Below are positions 1 to 8,806 of a stretch of 60,344 nucleotides of DNA, piece by piece. Location: contig NZ_JAGGKV010000034.1 in the NCBI RefSeq assembly GCF_017874035.1, forward strand, positions 1 through 60,344, in the 5' to 3' direction. This DNA is from Paenibacillus aceris (GTDB taxonomy: Bacteria > Bacillota > Bacilli > Paenibacillales > NBRC-103111). Below the pieces are notes generated by a model. It searched no databases and was not told the DNA's origin. It saw nothing but the letters and a program-made list of their open reading frames with translations. Within the stretch, counting starts at the first letter, position 1, and every line of letters starts with the position of its first letter. A program made the position numbers and the translations under genes.

Positions 1-89
1 GCGTTCCCATCTCGAACACGACCGTTAAGCCCTCCAGCGTCGATGGTACTTGAACCGCAGGGTTCTGGGAGAGTAGAACGTTGCCAAGC
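1..89 (+). rRNA. rrf: 5S ribosomal RNA, 3' part
   Basis: The first 89 bases match the 3' three quarters of a Firmicute 5S rRNA. The conserved CGAACACG and GTTAAGC blocks, the GATGGTA segment, the GAGAGTAG motif and the terminal GCCAAGC are all present. The 5' end lies outside the window. This is the last gene of an rRNA operon that enters from the left. Confidence 0.95.
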
Positions 90-96
90 ACAGAAC

Positions 97-142
97 AAAA
101 AGCCTTTTTGAGAGGAATCTCAGAAAGGCTTTTTTGCTTTTT
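97..142 (+). terminator. rRNA operon terminator
   Basis: AGCCTTTTTGAGA pairs with TCTCAGAAAGGCT across a GGAA loop. It is followed by two T-runs, so this is a classical intrinsic terminator a few bases after the 5S gene. Confidence 0.9.
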
Positions 143-574
143 TTACGGCAATTTTACGGTGAAGTTTTCGCAAAGTGAGGTCTCTTTTTACAAAAGGGGA
201 ACTACAGGCCGCTATTTGAGCTGATTTTGCTCTTTTCAGAGTCTAAACGGAACTACAGGCTCCTATTTCTCCTAAAAGTCCCAAATATAGTCGCAATTGG
301 TGAAATAGCGAATCGTAGGTGCCTTCAAGAGGCCGATGAGCGGCTTTTGTCAGAAATAGCGGATCGCAGTTTCCACTTGCTCAAGGCGCGCAATAGCTCT
401 CACACAATGTCTCCCTCTTACCATGCCCCAAAAAAAGGAACGCACCCTAACGTTAAGCAGGGGTATTTTTGTAAATACTGTGAGTAGGTTGTGAAACAGG
501 CCAGTTTTTCGAGGCGAAAAGTGAAAGGTCGTACCTCGCCGCAAATGTCTGTCTTGGGACATTAGAGTCAGCAC
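143..574. other. gene-free region between rRNA operon and ctsR
   Basis: No convincing gene is seen. An open frame at 227-487 has no ribosome binding site, has repeat-derived composition and resembles nothing I know, so I treat it as chance. The stretch holds four copies of a degenerate 20-bp repeat (198-374) and a small GCCG/CGGC hairpin at 332-344 followed by T residues. The remainder shows nothing I recognise. Confidence 0.6.
198..374. repeat. cluster of four degenerate 20-bp repeats, two direct then two inverted
   Basis: Two forward copies lie at 198-217 (GGAACTACAGGCCGCTATTT) and 249-268 (GGAACTACAGGCTCCTATTT). Two reverse-complement copies lie at 303-323 and 354-374, reading GGCACCTACGATTCGCTATT and GGAAACTGCGATCCGCTATT on the minus strand. 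Copies within each pair start 51 bp apart and the two pairs face each other. Similar short GGAACTAC...CGCTATTT elements are, from memory, interspersed in Paenibacillus genomes. This could not be checked here. Confidence 0.7.
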
Positions 575-603
575 TTGTCAAAAAGAAAGGAAATGATTAT
601 AAT
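575..603 (+). promoter_or_regulatory. sigma-A promoter of the ctsR operon
   Basis: TTGTCA at 575-580 and TATAAT at 598-603 are separated by 17 bp, close to the sigma-A consensus. The predicted transcription start, near 610, falls just upstream of the CtsR boxes, so bound CtsR would block initiation. Confidence 0.9.
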
Positions 604-611
604 CTAGTTAA

Positions 612-644
612 GGTCAAAGAAAGTCAAAGTCAATCAAAGTCAAT
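612..644 (+). promoter_or_regulatory. tandem CtsR operator
   Basis: GGTCAAA-GAA-AGTCAAA at 612-628 is an exact match to the CtsR direct heptad repeat with 3-bp spacing. A second, weaker box (AGTCAAT-CAA-AGTCAAT, 628-644) overlaps it by one base. Both lie between the -10 element and the ctsR ribosome binding site, consistent with autoregulation of the class III heat-shock operon. Confidence 0.9.
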
Positions 645-674
645 TTACTTCTAGCGGTCTGGGAGGATGAATTG

Positions 675-1136
675 ATGCGTAACGTATCAGAAATCATTGA
701 GCAGTATTTAAAGCATGTCCTGCAGCAAAGTTCTGAAGGAGCCATCGAGATTCAGCGTAATGATCTGGCGGATCAGTTCCAGTGTGTGCCTTCCCAAATT
801 AACTACGTGATTAGTACAAGGTTTACGTTGGAAAAGGGTTATCTCGTTGAGAGTAAGCGCGGCGGTGGCGGATACATTCGTATCCAGAAGATTGAGCTCA
901 AGAGTCACGGATCGATTTTGGATCATATTTTTCGCACGATCCATACACACATAGATCAAGTCACTTCAGAAGGACTCATTTACCAGTTGCAGGAGGGGCA
1001 TTATATTTCAACACGAGAAGCCAACTTGATTCGGGCAGCGATATCCAGAGATGTGTTGACCTTCAAGCTCCCGCTGCGCGATGAAATTCGAGCTAAAATT
1101 CTTAAAGCGATGCTGATATCCTTGCTTAGCAGATAA
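675..1136 (+). CDS. ctsR: transcriptional repressor CtsR
   Basis: This is the repressor of class III heat-shock genes (clp ATPases and proteases). The 153-residue product has a winged-helix DNA-binding domain in its N-terminal half, with the family-typical QCVPSQINYVISTRF recognition segment (residues 36-50) and the basic, glycine-rich wing KRGGGGY (61-67). A helical dimerisation and sensing domain follows. I chose ATG 675 over an in-frame TTG three bases upstream because GGGAGG lies 8 bp before it and homologues start there. It is the first gene of ctsR-mcsA-mcsB-clpC, behind tandem CtsR boxes that imply autorepression. Heat release and McsB-directed degradation are known for the family. Only the operator is seen here. 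Confidence 0.97.
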   Translation: MRNVSEIIEQYLKHVLQQSSEGAIEIQRNDLADQFQCVPSQINYVISTRFTLEKGYLVESKRGGGGYIRIQKIELKSHGSILDHIFRTIHTHIDQVTSEGLIYQLQEGHYISTREANLIRAAISRDVLTFKLPLRDEIRAKILKAMLISLLSR

Positions 1137-1149
1137 GGAGGCATATGAA

Positions 1150-1662
1150 ATGATTTGTCAGGAATGCGGGAAACGACCGGCGACTCTTCATTTTACAAAG
1201 ATTGTGAATGGAGACAAGAACGAGTTCCACATTTGTGAGAATTGCGCCCGAGAGAAGGGAGAAATCATTCCTGGAACGTCTGGCGGCTTTTCGATTCATA
1301 ATCTTTTATCAGGATTACTTGATTTCGAGCCTTCCTCCATCTCGGCGGCGAAGTCCCAGGCTATCCGTTGTGAAAACTGTGGGCTAACCTATTCGCAGTT
1401 TAGTAAATTAGGCCGTTTTGGTTGCGGATCCTGTTATCAAAGCTTTTCGGAAAAGTTAGATCCTCTGTTCAAAAGGGTGCATGGGAACACCGTACACGTA
1501 GGGAAAGTTCCCAAACGCAGCGGCGGGATTATCCAATGTAAGCGTGAGATTGATACGCTCAAGAAGGATATGATGACCTGCATTGAAGCTGAAGAATTCG
1601 AACAAGCGGCCAAGATTCGGGATCAAATTCGCGATATTGAGAAGAAAATTGCCAGCTTGTGA
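1150..1662 (+). CDS. mcsA: McsA, activator of the McsB arginine kinase
   Basis: This zinc-binding adaptor stimulates the protein arginine kinase McsB and takes part in CtsR inactivation. The 170-residue product contains four CxxC pairs (C3/C6, C29/C32, C74/C77, C92/C95), expected to form two zinc-binding modules. A C-terminal UVR-type helical hairpin (about 130-168) carries the FEQAAKIRDQI signature. AAGGAGG lies about 8 bp before the ATG. It sits 13 bp after ctsR and just before mcsB, the usual order. No unusual feature is visible. Confidence 0.96.
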   Translation: MICQECGKRPATLHFTKIVNGDKNEFHICENCAREKGEIIPGTSGGFSIHNLLSGLLDFEPSSISAAKSQAIRCENCGLTYSQFSKLGRFGCGSCYQSFSEKLDPLFKRVHGNTVHVGKVPKRSGGIIQCKREIDTLKKDMMTCIEAEEFEQAAKIRDQIRDIEKKIASL

Positions 1663-1686
1663 GTTTGTATGGAAGGTGTGAATCCA

Positions 1687-2748
1687 GTGACACTACAGCG
1701 GTTTACAGGAGATGCATTAAGCGAATGGATGAAGGGAGAGGGACCGGAATCGGATATCGTGATCAGCAGCCGAATCCGGATTGCACGCAACCTTAGAGAC
1801 TACCCTTATCCAATGCTTGCTACCAATCAACAATCACAAGAAGTACTCGATCAGTTGTCCGGTGTGCTTGATAATGATGAACTGGAGACGATCAGTAATT
1901 TTTCGCTTATTCCGCTGTCAGATCTTAATGAGCTTGAGCGAATGGTTCTTGTTGAGAAGCATTTAATTAGTCCTAATTTAGCTAATGAATCCAGAAATGG
2001 TGCCGTTATTTTAAGCGAAAATGAATCCATCTCCATTATGATCAATGAAGAGGATCATCTTCGTATACAATGCTTATGCCCAGGCTTCCAAATTAAAGAG
2101 GTTTGGGACTTGGCGAATCAGATTGATGATATTTTTGAAACCCAGCTGGATTATGGCTATGATGAGAAGAGGGGCTATCTAACCAGCTGTCCCACGAACG
2201 TCGGAACCGGCATTCGCGCTTCAGTCATGATGCATTTGCCTGCTTTGGTGCTCACCCAACAAATTAATCGAATTTTATCCGCTGTTACACAAGTTGGATT
2301 GACGGTTAGAGGATTATATGGGGAAGGCAGCGAAGCATTAGGTAATCTGTTCCAAATATCGAATCAGATTACGCTAGGGCAATCCGAAGATGAGATTATT
2401 GATAATTTACACAGTGTCGCAAGGCAAATTATTGAGCACGAGCGAGCCGCGAGGCATAAACTGATGCAAGAGTCTAGAATGCGCATCATTGATCGAGTGA
2501 ATCGCTCACTTGGCATTTTGTCTTATGCAGGAATTATGGACTCTAAGGAGGCTGCGCAGCGCCTGTCGGATGTGCGACTAGGCATAGACCTTGGGATTAT
2601 CAATAATGTTTCATCCAATGTATTGAATGAACTACTGGTAATGACGCAGCCTGGTTTCCTTCAGCAATTCGCTGGCGAGAAGCTGAGCGCGGATGAGCGC
2701 GATATGCGAAGAGCTGAGCTGATTCGCGAGAAATTCGGCAGGATTTAA
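1687..2748 (+). CDS. mcsB: protein arginine kinase McsB
   Basis: This phosphagen-kinase homologue phosphorylates arginines on substrate proteins and marks them for ClpCP. The SSRIRIARNL motif near the N-terminus, the central nucleotide-binding region (ESRMRIIDRVNRSLGIL) and the C-terminal RDMRRA all support the call. RDMRRA fits the RDxxRA motif of the allosteric phospho-arginine pocket. I favour GTG 1687, which gives 353 residues, because GGAAGG at 1671-1676 is suitably placed and the product aligns with family N-termini. An in-frame ATG at 1669 overlaps that site and is the alternative. Third gene of the CtsR-controlled operon. Confidence 0.95.
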   Translation: MTLQRFTGDALSEWMKGEGPESDIVISSRIRIARNLRDYPYPMLATNQQSQEVLDQLSGVLDNDELETISNFSLIPLSDLNELERMVLVEKHLISPNLANESRNGAVILSENESISIMINEEDHLRIQCLCPGFQIKEVWDLANQIDDIFETQLDYGYDEKRGYLTSCPTNVGTGIRASVMMHLPALVLTQQINRILSAVTQVGLTVRGLYGEGSEALGNLFQISNQITLGQSEDEIIDNLHSVARQIIEHERAARHKLMQESRMRIIDRVNRSLGILSYAGIMDSKEAAQRLSDVRLGIDLGIINNVSSNVLNELLVMTQPGFLQQFAGEKLSADERDMRRAELIREKFGRI

Positions 2749-2808
2749 TCAGATTAAGATTCATCCTTTAGGTTTTCCATAGATATACTACTTTTGGAGG
2801 TGTTCTCT

Positions 2809-5250
2809 ATGATGTTTGGCAGATTTACAGAACGTGCGCAGAAGGTGCTTTCTTTGGCTCAAGAGGAAGCAGTCCGCTTAGGGCATAACAATATTGGTAC
2901 TGAGCATATCTTGCTGGGTCTTATTCGTGAAGGGGAAGGTATTGCTGCTAAAGCACTCGTTGCTCTGGGTTTAGGTCTTGAGAAAATTCAAGATGAAGTT
3001 GAATCCCTGATCGGCAGAGGACAAGAACAACCTACCAACATTGCGTATACACCTAGAGCGAAAAAGGTCATCGAGCTTTCCATGGATGAAGCTAGAAAAT
3101 TAGGTCACACGTATGTGGGGACTGAACATATTTTACTCGGACTTATTCGTGAAGGCGAGGGTGTCGCTGCGAGAGTCCTTAACAATTTGGGCGTTTCTTT
3201 GAATAAAGCGCGTCAACAAGTGCTTCAACTGCTAGGCAGCAGCGAGACTGTGTCGCCAAGCCATGGCAATACCCAGAATGTGAACACACCTACACTAGAC
3301 GGTCTAGCGAGAGATCTAACCGCTTACGCCAAAGAGGGGCACCTGGATCCTGTCATTGGGCGTAGTAAAGAGATTGAGCGCGTTATCCAAGTGTTAAGCC
3401 GCAGAACCAAGAATAACCCGGTACTGATCGGTGAGCCTGGGGTTGGTAAAACGGCAATTGCCGAAGGCCTCGCTCAGAAAATCATTAATAATGAGATCCC
3501 CGAAACGTTGAAGGATAAAAGGGTGATGACCCTTGATATGGGTTCTGTCGTAGCAGGAACCAAATATCGCGGTGAATTCGAGGATCGCCTCAAAAAAATC
3601 ATGGACGAAATTCGTCAAGCCGGCAACATCGTGCTCTTTATTGATGAGCTGCATACGTTAATCGGTGCCGGTGGTGCTGAAGGCGCCATTGACGCTTCCA
3701 ACATCCTAAAACCAGCATTAGCGAGAGGCGAGCTGCAGTGCATAGGCGCTACAACGCTGGATGAATATCGCAAATACATCGAGAAGGATGCCGCTCTGGA
3801 ACGCCGCTTCCAGCCAATTACGGTGGATCAGCCTTCCCCAGAGGAAGCGATCCAAATCCTGTACGGCCTGCGTGACCGCTATGAAGCTCATCACCGTGTG
3901 AAAATCACCGATGCCGCTATTCAAGAGGCTGTTAAGCTTTCCGACCGCTACATTACGGATCGTTTCTTGCCGGATAAAGCCATTGACTTGATCGATGAAG
4001 CGAGCTCCAAAGTAAGACTTCGTTCTTACACGATACCGCCTTCATTGAAACAGCTTGAGAACAAACTCGAGGATATCCGCAAGGAGAAAGATGCCGCGGT
4101 TCAAAGCCAGGAGTTCGAGAAAGCAGCTGGACTTCGCGACACCGAACAAAAGCTTCGGGAAGAGCTGGATACAACGAAAAATGATTGGAAAGAGAAACAA
4201 GGTCGTCTGGACACGGAAGTAACACCAGATGACATCGCTCAAATCGTCGCAAGCTGGACGGGAATCCCCGTTAGCAAGCTGGCGGAAGAGGAAACAGAGC
4301 GTCTGCTCAAAATGGAAGATATTCTTCATGAGCGCGTCATTGGACAAGAAGAAGCGGTTAAAGCTGTCAGTCGCGCGATTCGCCGCGCTAGAGCAGGCCT
4401 GAAAGATCCGAAGCGTCCTATGGGCTCCTTCATCTTCCTCGGACCTACAGGGGTGGGTAAAACCGAATTAGCGCGTGCGCTAGCTGAATCGTTATTCGGT
4501 GATGATAATGCAGTAGTCCGTATCGACATGTCGGAATACATGGAGAAACATTCGACGTCTCGCTTAGTCGGAGCGCCTCCAGGGTATGTTGGATATGAAG
4601 AGGGCGGGCAACTGACAGAGAAAGTTCGCCGCAAACCTTACTCGGTCGTGCTGCTCGATGAGATCGAGAAAGCACATCCGGAAGTTTTCAATATCCTGCT
4701 GCAAGTCCTGGAAGACGGTCGATTAACGGATTCCAAAGGGCGTACAGTCGACTTCCGTAACACACTGATCATTATGACATCCAACGTTGGTGCAGACACG
4801 ATTAAGAAAAATTCGTCTCTCGGCTTTACTGCTGCTCTCGATGCAGGCAAAGATTATTCCAACATGAAAGATAAAGTAATGGGCGAGCTTAAGAAAAGCT
4901 TCCGTCCAGAGTTCCTAAACCGGATCGATGAAATTATCGTCTTCCACTCTTTGGATGAGAAGCATATCGCAGAAATCGTCACTTTGATGGCGGATGATCT
5001 TCGCAAACGTCTGAAAGAACAAGAAGTTGATTTCTTGCTGACGGACAATGCGAAAATGTTCCTGGCCAAAGAAGGATATGACCCGACTTACGGTGCAAGA
5101 CCGCTGCGCAGAGCGATTCAGAAGCATATCGAGGACCGCTTGTCTGAAGAGCTTCTCAAAGGCAATATTGCCAAAGGCGACTCTTTAACGATTGATGAGA
5201 AAGACGGCGAACTGGTTGTCCTGAAAGGCGAAGGCGTAGCCGCTAAATAA
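2809..5250 (+). CDS. clpC: ATP-dependent Clp protease ATPase subunit ClpC
   Basis: This AAA+ unfoldase delivers substrates to ClpP and acts in heat-stress proteolysis, competence and sporulation control. The 813-residue product has a duplicated Clp N-domain (about 1-145), a first AAA domain with Walker A GEPGVGKT at about 208, a middle coiled-coil with a UVR-like segment (QEFEKAAGLRD) and a second AAA domain with GPTGVGKT at about 545, followed by a D2-small domain. ATG 2809 (MMFGRFTER) follows GGAGG with 8-bp spacing. An upstream in-frame TTG overlaps that site and is rejected. Last gene of the CtsR operon, closed by a strong terminator. Confidence 0.98.
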   Translation: MMFGRFTERAQKVLSLAQEEAVRLGHNNIGTEHILLGLIREGEGIAAKALVALGLGLEKIQDEVESLIGRGQEQPTNIAYTPRAKKVIELSMDEARKLGHTYVGTEHILLGLIREGEGVAARVLNNLGVSLNKARQQVLQLLGSSETVSPSHGNTQNVNTPTLDGLARDLTAYAKEGHLDPVIGRSKEIERVIQVLSRRTKNNPVLIGEPGVGKTAIAEGLAQKIINNEIPETLKDKRVMTLDMGSVVAGTKYRGEFEDRLKKIMDEIRQAGNIVLFIDELHTLIGAGGAEGAIDASNILKPALARGELQCIGATTLDEYRKYIEKDAALERRFQPITVDQPSPEEAIQILYGLRDRYEAHHRVKITDAAIQEAVKLSDRYITDRFLPDKAIDLIDEASSKVRLRSYTIPPSLKQLENKLEDIRKEKDAAVQSQEFEKAAGLRDTEQKLREELDTTKNDWKEKQGRLDTEVTPDDIAQIVASWTGIPVSKLAEEETERLLKMEDILHERVIGQEEAVKAVSRAIRRARAGLKDPKRPMGSFIFLGPTGVGKTELARALAESLFGDDNAVVRIDMSEYMEKHSTSRLVGAPPGYVGYEEGGQLTEKVRRKPYSVVLLDEIEKAHPEVFNILLQVLEDGRLTDSKGRTVDFRNTLIIMTSNVGADTIKKNSSLGFTAALDAGKDYSNMKDKVMGELKKSFRPEFLNRIDEIIVFHSLDEKHIAEIVTLMADDLRKRLKEQEVDFLLTDNAKMFLAKEGYDPTYGARPLRRAIQKHIEDRLSEELLKGNIAKGDSLTIDEKDGELVVLKGEGVAAK

Positions 5251-5264
5251 TGCAAAGCGAAGAA

Positions 5265-5310
5265 GCATTTTGCTGCATCCTGTCCGGGTGCGGCAAAATG
5301 CTTTTTATTT
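5265..5310 (+). terminator. terminator after clpC
   Basis: GCATTTTGCTGCATCC pairs with GGGTGCGGCAAAATGC across a short loop and is followed by TTTTTATTT. It ends the heat-shock operon before radA. Confidence 0.92.
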
Positions 5311-5405
5311 GCAGATGACCTTTCATGGACTTCGTAAAAATGGTAAACTTTATTGGTAAGGATAGCCAAATATAGAATTGTAAGATCTAAGGAGTCACTT
5401 ACGTC

Positions 5406-6773
5406 ATGAGTAAACAGAAAACGAAATTTTGCTGTCAAGAATGCGGTTATGAATCGCCGAAATGGATGGGCAAATGCCCAGGTTGTCAATCTTGGAATAC
5501 GATGGTGGAAGAAATCGAAACGGTTGTGCGTACAAAGGGCATGAATTCTTCTACCCCTCGCACGAAAGAAAAACCGACCCCCATCATACATATAGAAAGT
5601 AGCCCGGAGCCTAGGGTCGTGACCAGCAATAAAGAGTTAAACCGCGTCTTAGGCGGAGGTATCGTGCCTGGATCTTTGATTCTCGTAGGCGGGGATCCGG
5701 GAATCGGGAAGTCAACGTTACTGCTTCAAACCTCTTTCGAGCTTACGCAAGCACACCAGAAAGTGCTCTATATATCGGGGGAAGAATCCGTCAAGCAAAC
5801 GAAACTTCGTGCGGACCGATTGAATGCAGCATCTCCGCTGCTCTATGTGCTTTGTGAAACGAACCTTGAACTCATTGAGGAAGCGATTCAAGAGATTGAG
5901 CCGGATTTCTTAGTGATCGACTCGATTCAGACGGTCTATCATCCTGCGATTACATCAGCCCCCGGAACCGTTTCGCAAGTTCGGGAATGTACGGGTCATT
6001 TTATGAGAATAGCTAAAGGTAAGGGTATTGCAACGGTCCTTGTCGGCCACGTGACGAAGGAAGGCGCCATTGCGGGACCTAGGATGCTGGAACACATGGT
6101 GGATTGTGTGCTTTATTTTGAAGGTGAGCGGCATCATTCGTATCGAGTACTTCGAGCAGTGAAGAATCGTTTCGGGTCAACGAATGAAATCGGCATTTTT
6201 GAGATGCAAGAAGCCGGCTTGGTTGAAGTAAGCAATCCCTCTGAACTATTCCTGTCTGAGAGACCGCTTGGAGTTGCTGGTTCCACAGTGGTTGCCAGTA
6301 TGGAAGGAACGCGTCCTGTTTTGGTAGAGATTCAGGCCTTGGTGTCTTCAACGAATTTCCCTTCTCCCAGAAGGATGGCGACAGGCGTTGATCATAACCG
6401 GCTTTCTCTCATCATTGCCGTTTTGGAGAAAAGAATGGGCATGTTCCTTCAGAATCAAGATGCCTATCTGAACGTGGCCGGCGGCGTCAAGCTCGATGAA
6501 CCTGCGGTCGATTTGGCTATTGCGATCAGTATCGCATCCAGCTTTCGGGATCATGCAACGAGACCTTTTGACGTCGTGTTCGGTGAGATCGGGTTGACTG
6601 GAGAAGTACGCGGTGTGTCTAGAATTGATCAACGAGTGAAAGAAGCGGAGAAATTAGGATTCCGTAGAGTCATTATGCCGGAGAAAAGTTTGAAGGGGTG
6701 GACGCATCCGCCCGGTATGGAGATTATCGGAGTGAACACAGTGTCCGAAGCTTTGAAAGCGGCACTGGATTAG
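5406..6773 (+). CDS. radA: DNA repair protein RadA
   Basis: RadA is a RecA-like ATPase and helicase that drives branch migration of recombination intermediates. The 455-residue product starts with a C4 zinc finger (C10/C13 and C24/C27). It continues with a RecA core bearing Walker A GGDPGIGKST, the RadA-specific KNRFG motif (VKNRFGSTNEIG) and a C-terminal Lon-protease-like domain. AAGGAG precedes the ATG. It lies 156 bp downstream of the clpC terminator, so it probably has its own promoter, though I see no convincing one. disA follows after 40 bp, the usual pairing; RadA is known to modulate DisA activity in Bacillus. Confidence 0.97.
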   Translation: MSKQKTKFCCQECGYESPKWMGKCPGCQSWNTMVEEIETVVRTKGMNSSTPRTKEKPTPIIHIESSPEPRVVTSNKELNRVLGGGIVPGSLILVGGDPGIGKSTLLLQTSFELTQAHQKVLYISGEESVKQTKLRADRLNAASPLLYVLCETNLELIEEAIQEIEPDFLVIDSIQTVYHPAITSAPGTVSQVRECTGHFMRIAKGKGIATVLVGHVTKEGAIAGPRMLEHMVDCVLYFEGERHHSYRVLRAVKNRFGSTNEIGIFEMQEAGLVEVSNPSELFLSERPLGVAGSTVVASMEGTRPVLVEIQALVSSTNFPSPRRMATGVDHNRLSLIIAVLEKRMGMFLQNQDAYLNVAGGVKLDEPAVDLAIAISIASSFRDHATRPFDVVFGEIGLTGEVRGVSRIDQRVKEAEKLGFRRVIMPEKSLKGWTHPPGMEIIGVNTVSEALKAALD

Positions 6774-6813
6774 CTCCTGAATCATTCAACCTGCAAGCCT
6801 TCAGGAGGAAAAT

Positions 6814-7893
6814 ATGAGTAAAGAAGAGATAAAGCGAGACGTCATGAGCCAATTGCTGCAAATGGTAGCGCCTGGCACATCGTTCCGTGACGGTTTGGAG
6901 AATGTCCTGCGCGCCAAAACAGGCGGACTAATTGTTGTTGGATACAGTGCGGAAGTAAGGGAAATTGTCGACGGCGGCTTTTCGATCGATTGTGAGTTTT
7001 CCCCCAATTATTTATATGAACTTGCCAAAATGGACGGAGCGATCATCCTCAGCGAGGATATCAAGCGTATTCTCTATGCGAATACGCAATTAATTCCCGA
7101 TTCCTCGATTTCTTCATCGGAGACCGGAATCCGACATCGGACTGCTGAACGTGTGGCGAAGCAGACAAATAAATTGGTTGTCTCGATTTCACAGCGGCGA
7201 AATGTTATTACCCTTTATCAAGGCAACTTGCGCTATGCGCTCAAAGATATCGGCGTCATCCTGACGAAAGCCAATCAAGCTATCCAGACTTTGGAGCGCT
7301 ATAAAGTGGTTTTGGATCAGTCGCTAACCAATCTAAGTGCGTCGGAGTTTGAGGAGTTAGTTACGCTGCATGATGTCACCAATGTCATTGCCCGTTTCGA
7401 AATGGTGCTGCGCATTAAGGCGGAAATCAACCGGTACATCAACGAGTTGGGGAATGAGGGCCGCCTAATTAGCATGCAGCTTGAAGAACTTGTCGGCAAT
7501 GCGGAACTTGAAGCGCGATTGCTCGTAAAAGATTATGTAAGGGAATTATCGGAAGAACGCGTTAAGGAAATGCAAGCAGGCTTAAAGCGCTTGTCTTCGG
7601 ATGAGCTGCTGGAGCCGCACCAAATCATTCGATTACTCGGCTACCCTCATACGAATTCGATCGTTGAAGAGCCGGTATCTCCTAGGGGATTCCGGATTCT
7701 TGGGAAAATACCGCGGCTTCCCTCGATCATTATTGCGAATCTTGTAGAGAAGTTTGGCTACCTGCCGCACATGATGATGGCAACGATTGAGGAATTGGAT
7801 GAAGTTGACGGAATCGGAGAAGTGAGGGCGCGCGCTATTAAAGAGGGCCTCAAAAGAATTCAAGAACAAGTGTTCATTGACAGACATATTTAA
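6814..7893 (+). CDS. disA: DNA integrity scanning diadenylate cyclase DisA
   Basis: DisA makes cyclic di-AMP from two ATP and pauses at branched DNA, linking genome integrity to sporulation. The 359-residue product has an N-terminal DAC domain with both catalytic motifs, DGA at residues 74-76 and RHR at 107-109. A helical spine follows, then a C-terminal helix-hairpin-helix DNA-binding domain (DEVDGIGEVRARAIKEGL). The length matches the family. CAGGAGG precedes the ATG, and the gene is probably cotranscribed with radA. All key residues are present, so it should be active. Confidence 0.98.
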   Translation: MSKEEIKRDVMSQLLQMVAPGTSFRDGLENVLRAKTGGLIVVGYSAEVREIVDGGFSIDCEFSPNYLYELAKMDGAIILSEDIKRILYANTQLIPDSSISSSETGIRHRTAERVAKQTNKLVVSISQRRNVITLYQGNLRYALKDIGVILTKANQAIQTLERYKVVLDQSLTNLSASEFEELVTLHDVTNVIARFEMVLRIKAEINRYINELGNEGRLISMQLEELVGNAELEARLLVKDYVRELSEERVKEMQAGLKRLSSDELLEPHQIIRLLGYPHTNSIVEEPVSPRGFRILGKIPRLPSIIIANLVEKFGYLPHMMMATIEELDEVDGIGEVRARAIKEGLKRIQEQVFIDRHI

Positions 7894-7979
7894 ACTGGAT
7901 ACAATCATAAAGTATCTAATGTTGAGGTTTTATAAAGTCAAGTTTAGGGCATAGTAAATCCAGAGGTGGACAAAAACAT

Positions 7980-8729
7980 ATGTTAACGAAATCAATTCCC
8001 AGTCTTTTTACAGTAGGGAACTTATTCCTCGGTGTTCTGTCAATTATTCTCGCTTTCAGTGGTGAACATGGTATTGCAGCTGTACTTGTTATCGTCGCGA
8101 TGTTGCTTGACGGTCTTGACGGTCGTGTAGCCCGGGCATTGAATGCGCAGAGTGAATTTGGTAAAGAGCTAGACTCGCTGTCCGATGTTATTTCTTTCGG
8201 TGTAGCGCCTGCCTTTATCATGTACGTTGTAGCCTTTAATGATCCGAGTGTGATTAGTCCGGCATTTGCCTGGATCGTCACGGCGATCTTCCCCATTTGT
8301 GGAGCACTTCGTCTGGCTCGCTTCAATGTTGTTGCAGGTACACCCGGCTATTTCATCGGCTTGCCGATTCCAGCTGCAGGTGGCGTGCTATGTACACTAG
8401 CGTTGTTCGTGAACGAAATTAACGTGTATGTGCTCTTGGTAAGTACAATCTTGTTGTCTTACTTGATGGTAAGTACAGTGAAGTACCCGAATTTCAAGAA
8501 AGCGGGTATTCCCAAAGCAGCAATCTGGATCACACCGGTTATCGTTGCCGTAGCTATCCTGATTGCAATTAAATGGCCTGAGTCTATTTCCAAAATGATT
8601 TTCGTACCGCTTTTACTGTACGCACTTTACGGCCTAAAAAAAAACGTTGATGGGTTCTTCATCCGCATCCGCAGAAAGAACAAAAGACGCGGCGTAGAGG
8701 ATCCGAATTCCGTGAAATCGGACGTTTAA
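7980..8729 (+). CDS. pssA: CDP-diacylglycerol--serine O-phosphatidyltransferase
   Basis: This membrane enzyme makes phosphatidylserine from CDP-diacylglycerol and L-serine, the precursor of phosphatidylethanolamine. The complete CDP-alcohol phosphotransferase signature is visible: D47-G48-x2-A51-R52-x8-G61-x3-D65-x3-D69. Several hydrophobic membrane segments follow, and the basic C-terminus is probably cytoplasmic. AGAGGTGG precedes the ATG by about 10 bp. In B. subtilis pssA is elsewhere, so its place between disA and the yacL homologue is a lineage-specific arrangement. A different CDP-alcohol transferase is possible, but the serine-type family fits best. Confidence 0.9.
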   Translation: MLTKSIPSLFTVGNLFLGVLSIILAFSGEHGIAAVLVIVAMLLDGLDGRVARALNAQSEFGKELDSLSDVISFGVAPAFIMYVVAFNDPSVISPAFAWIVTAIFPICGALRLARFNVVAGTPGYFIGLPIPAAGGVLCTLALFVNEINVYVLLVSTILLSYLMVSTVKYPNFKKAGIPKAAIWITPVIVAVAILIAIKWPESISKMIFVPLLLYALYGLKKNVDGFFIRIRRKNKRRGVEDPNSVKSDV

Positions 8730-8744
8730 ACTCCAAAATAAAAA

Positions 8745-8792
8745 GCATTTATTTTCTTCTGATGACTCAGAGAAAATAAATGCTTTTTTTTT
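8745..8792. terminator. terminator between convergent pssA and the unknown gene
   Basis: GCATTTATTTTCT pairs with AGAAAATAAATGC across an 11-base loop. T-runs on the plus strand and A-rich sequence on the other side allow it to work for both convergent genes. Confidence 0.9.
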
Positions 8793-8806
8793 GTTCATCT
8801 TCATTT

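Noticed and set aside
227..487. 86-codon open frame in the gap before ctsR
   Set aside because: It has no ribosome binding site, overlaps the repeat cluster and shows no recognisable protein features.
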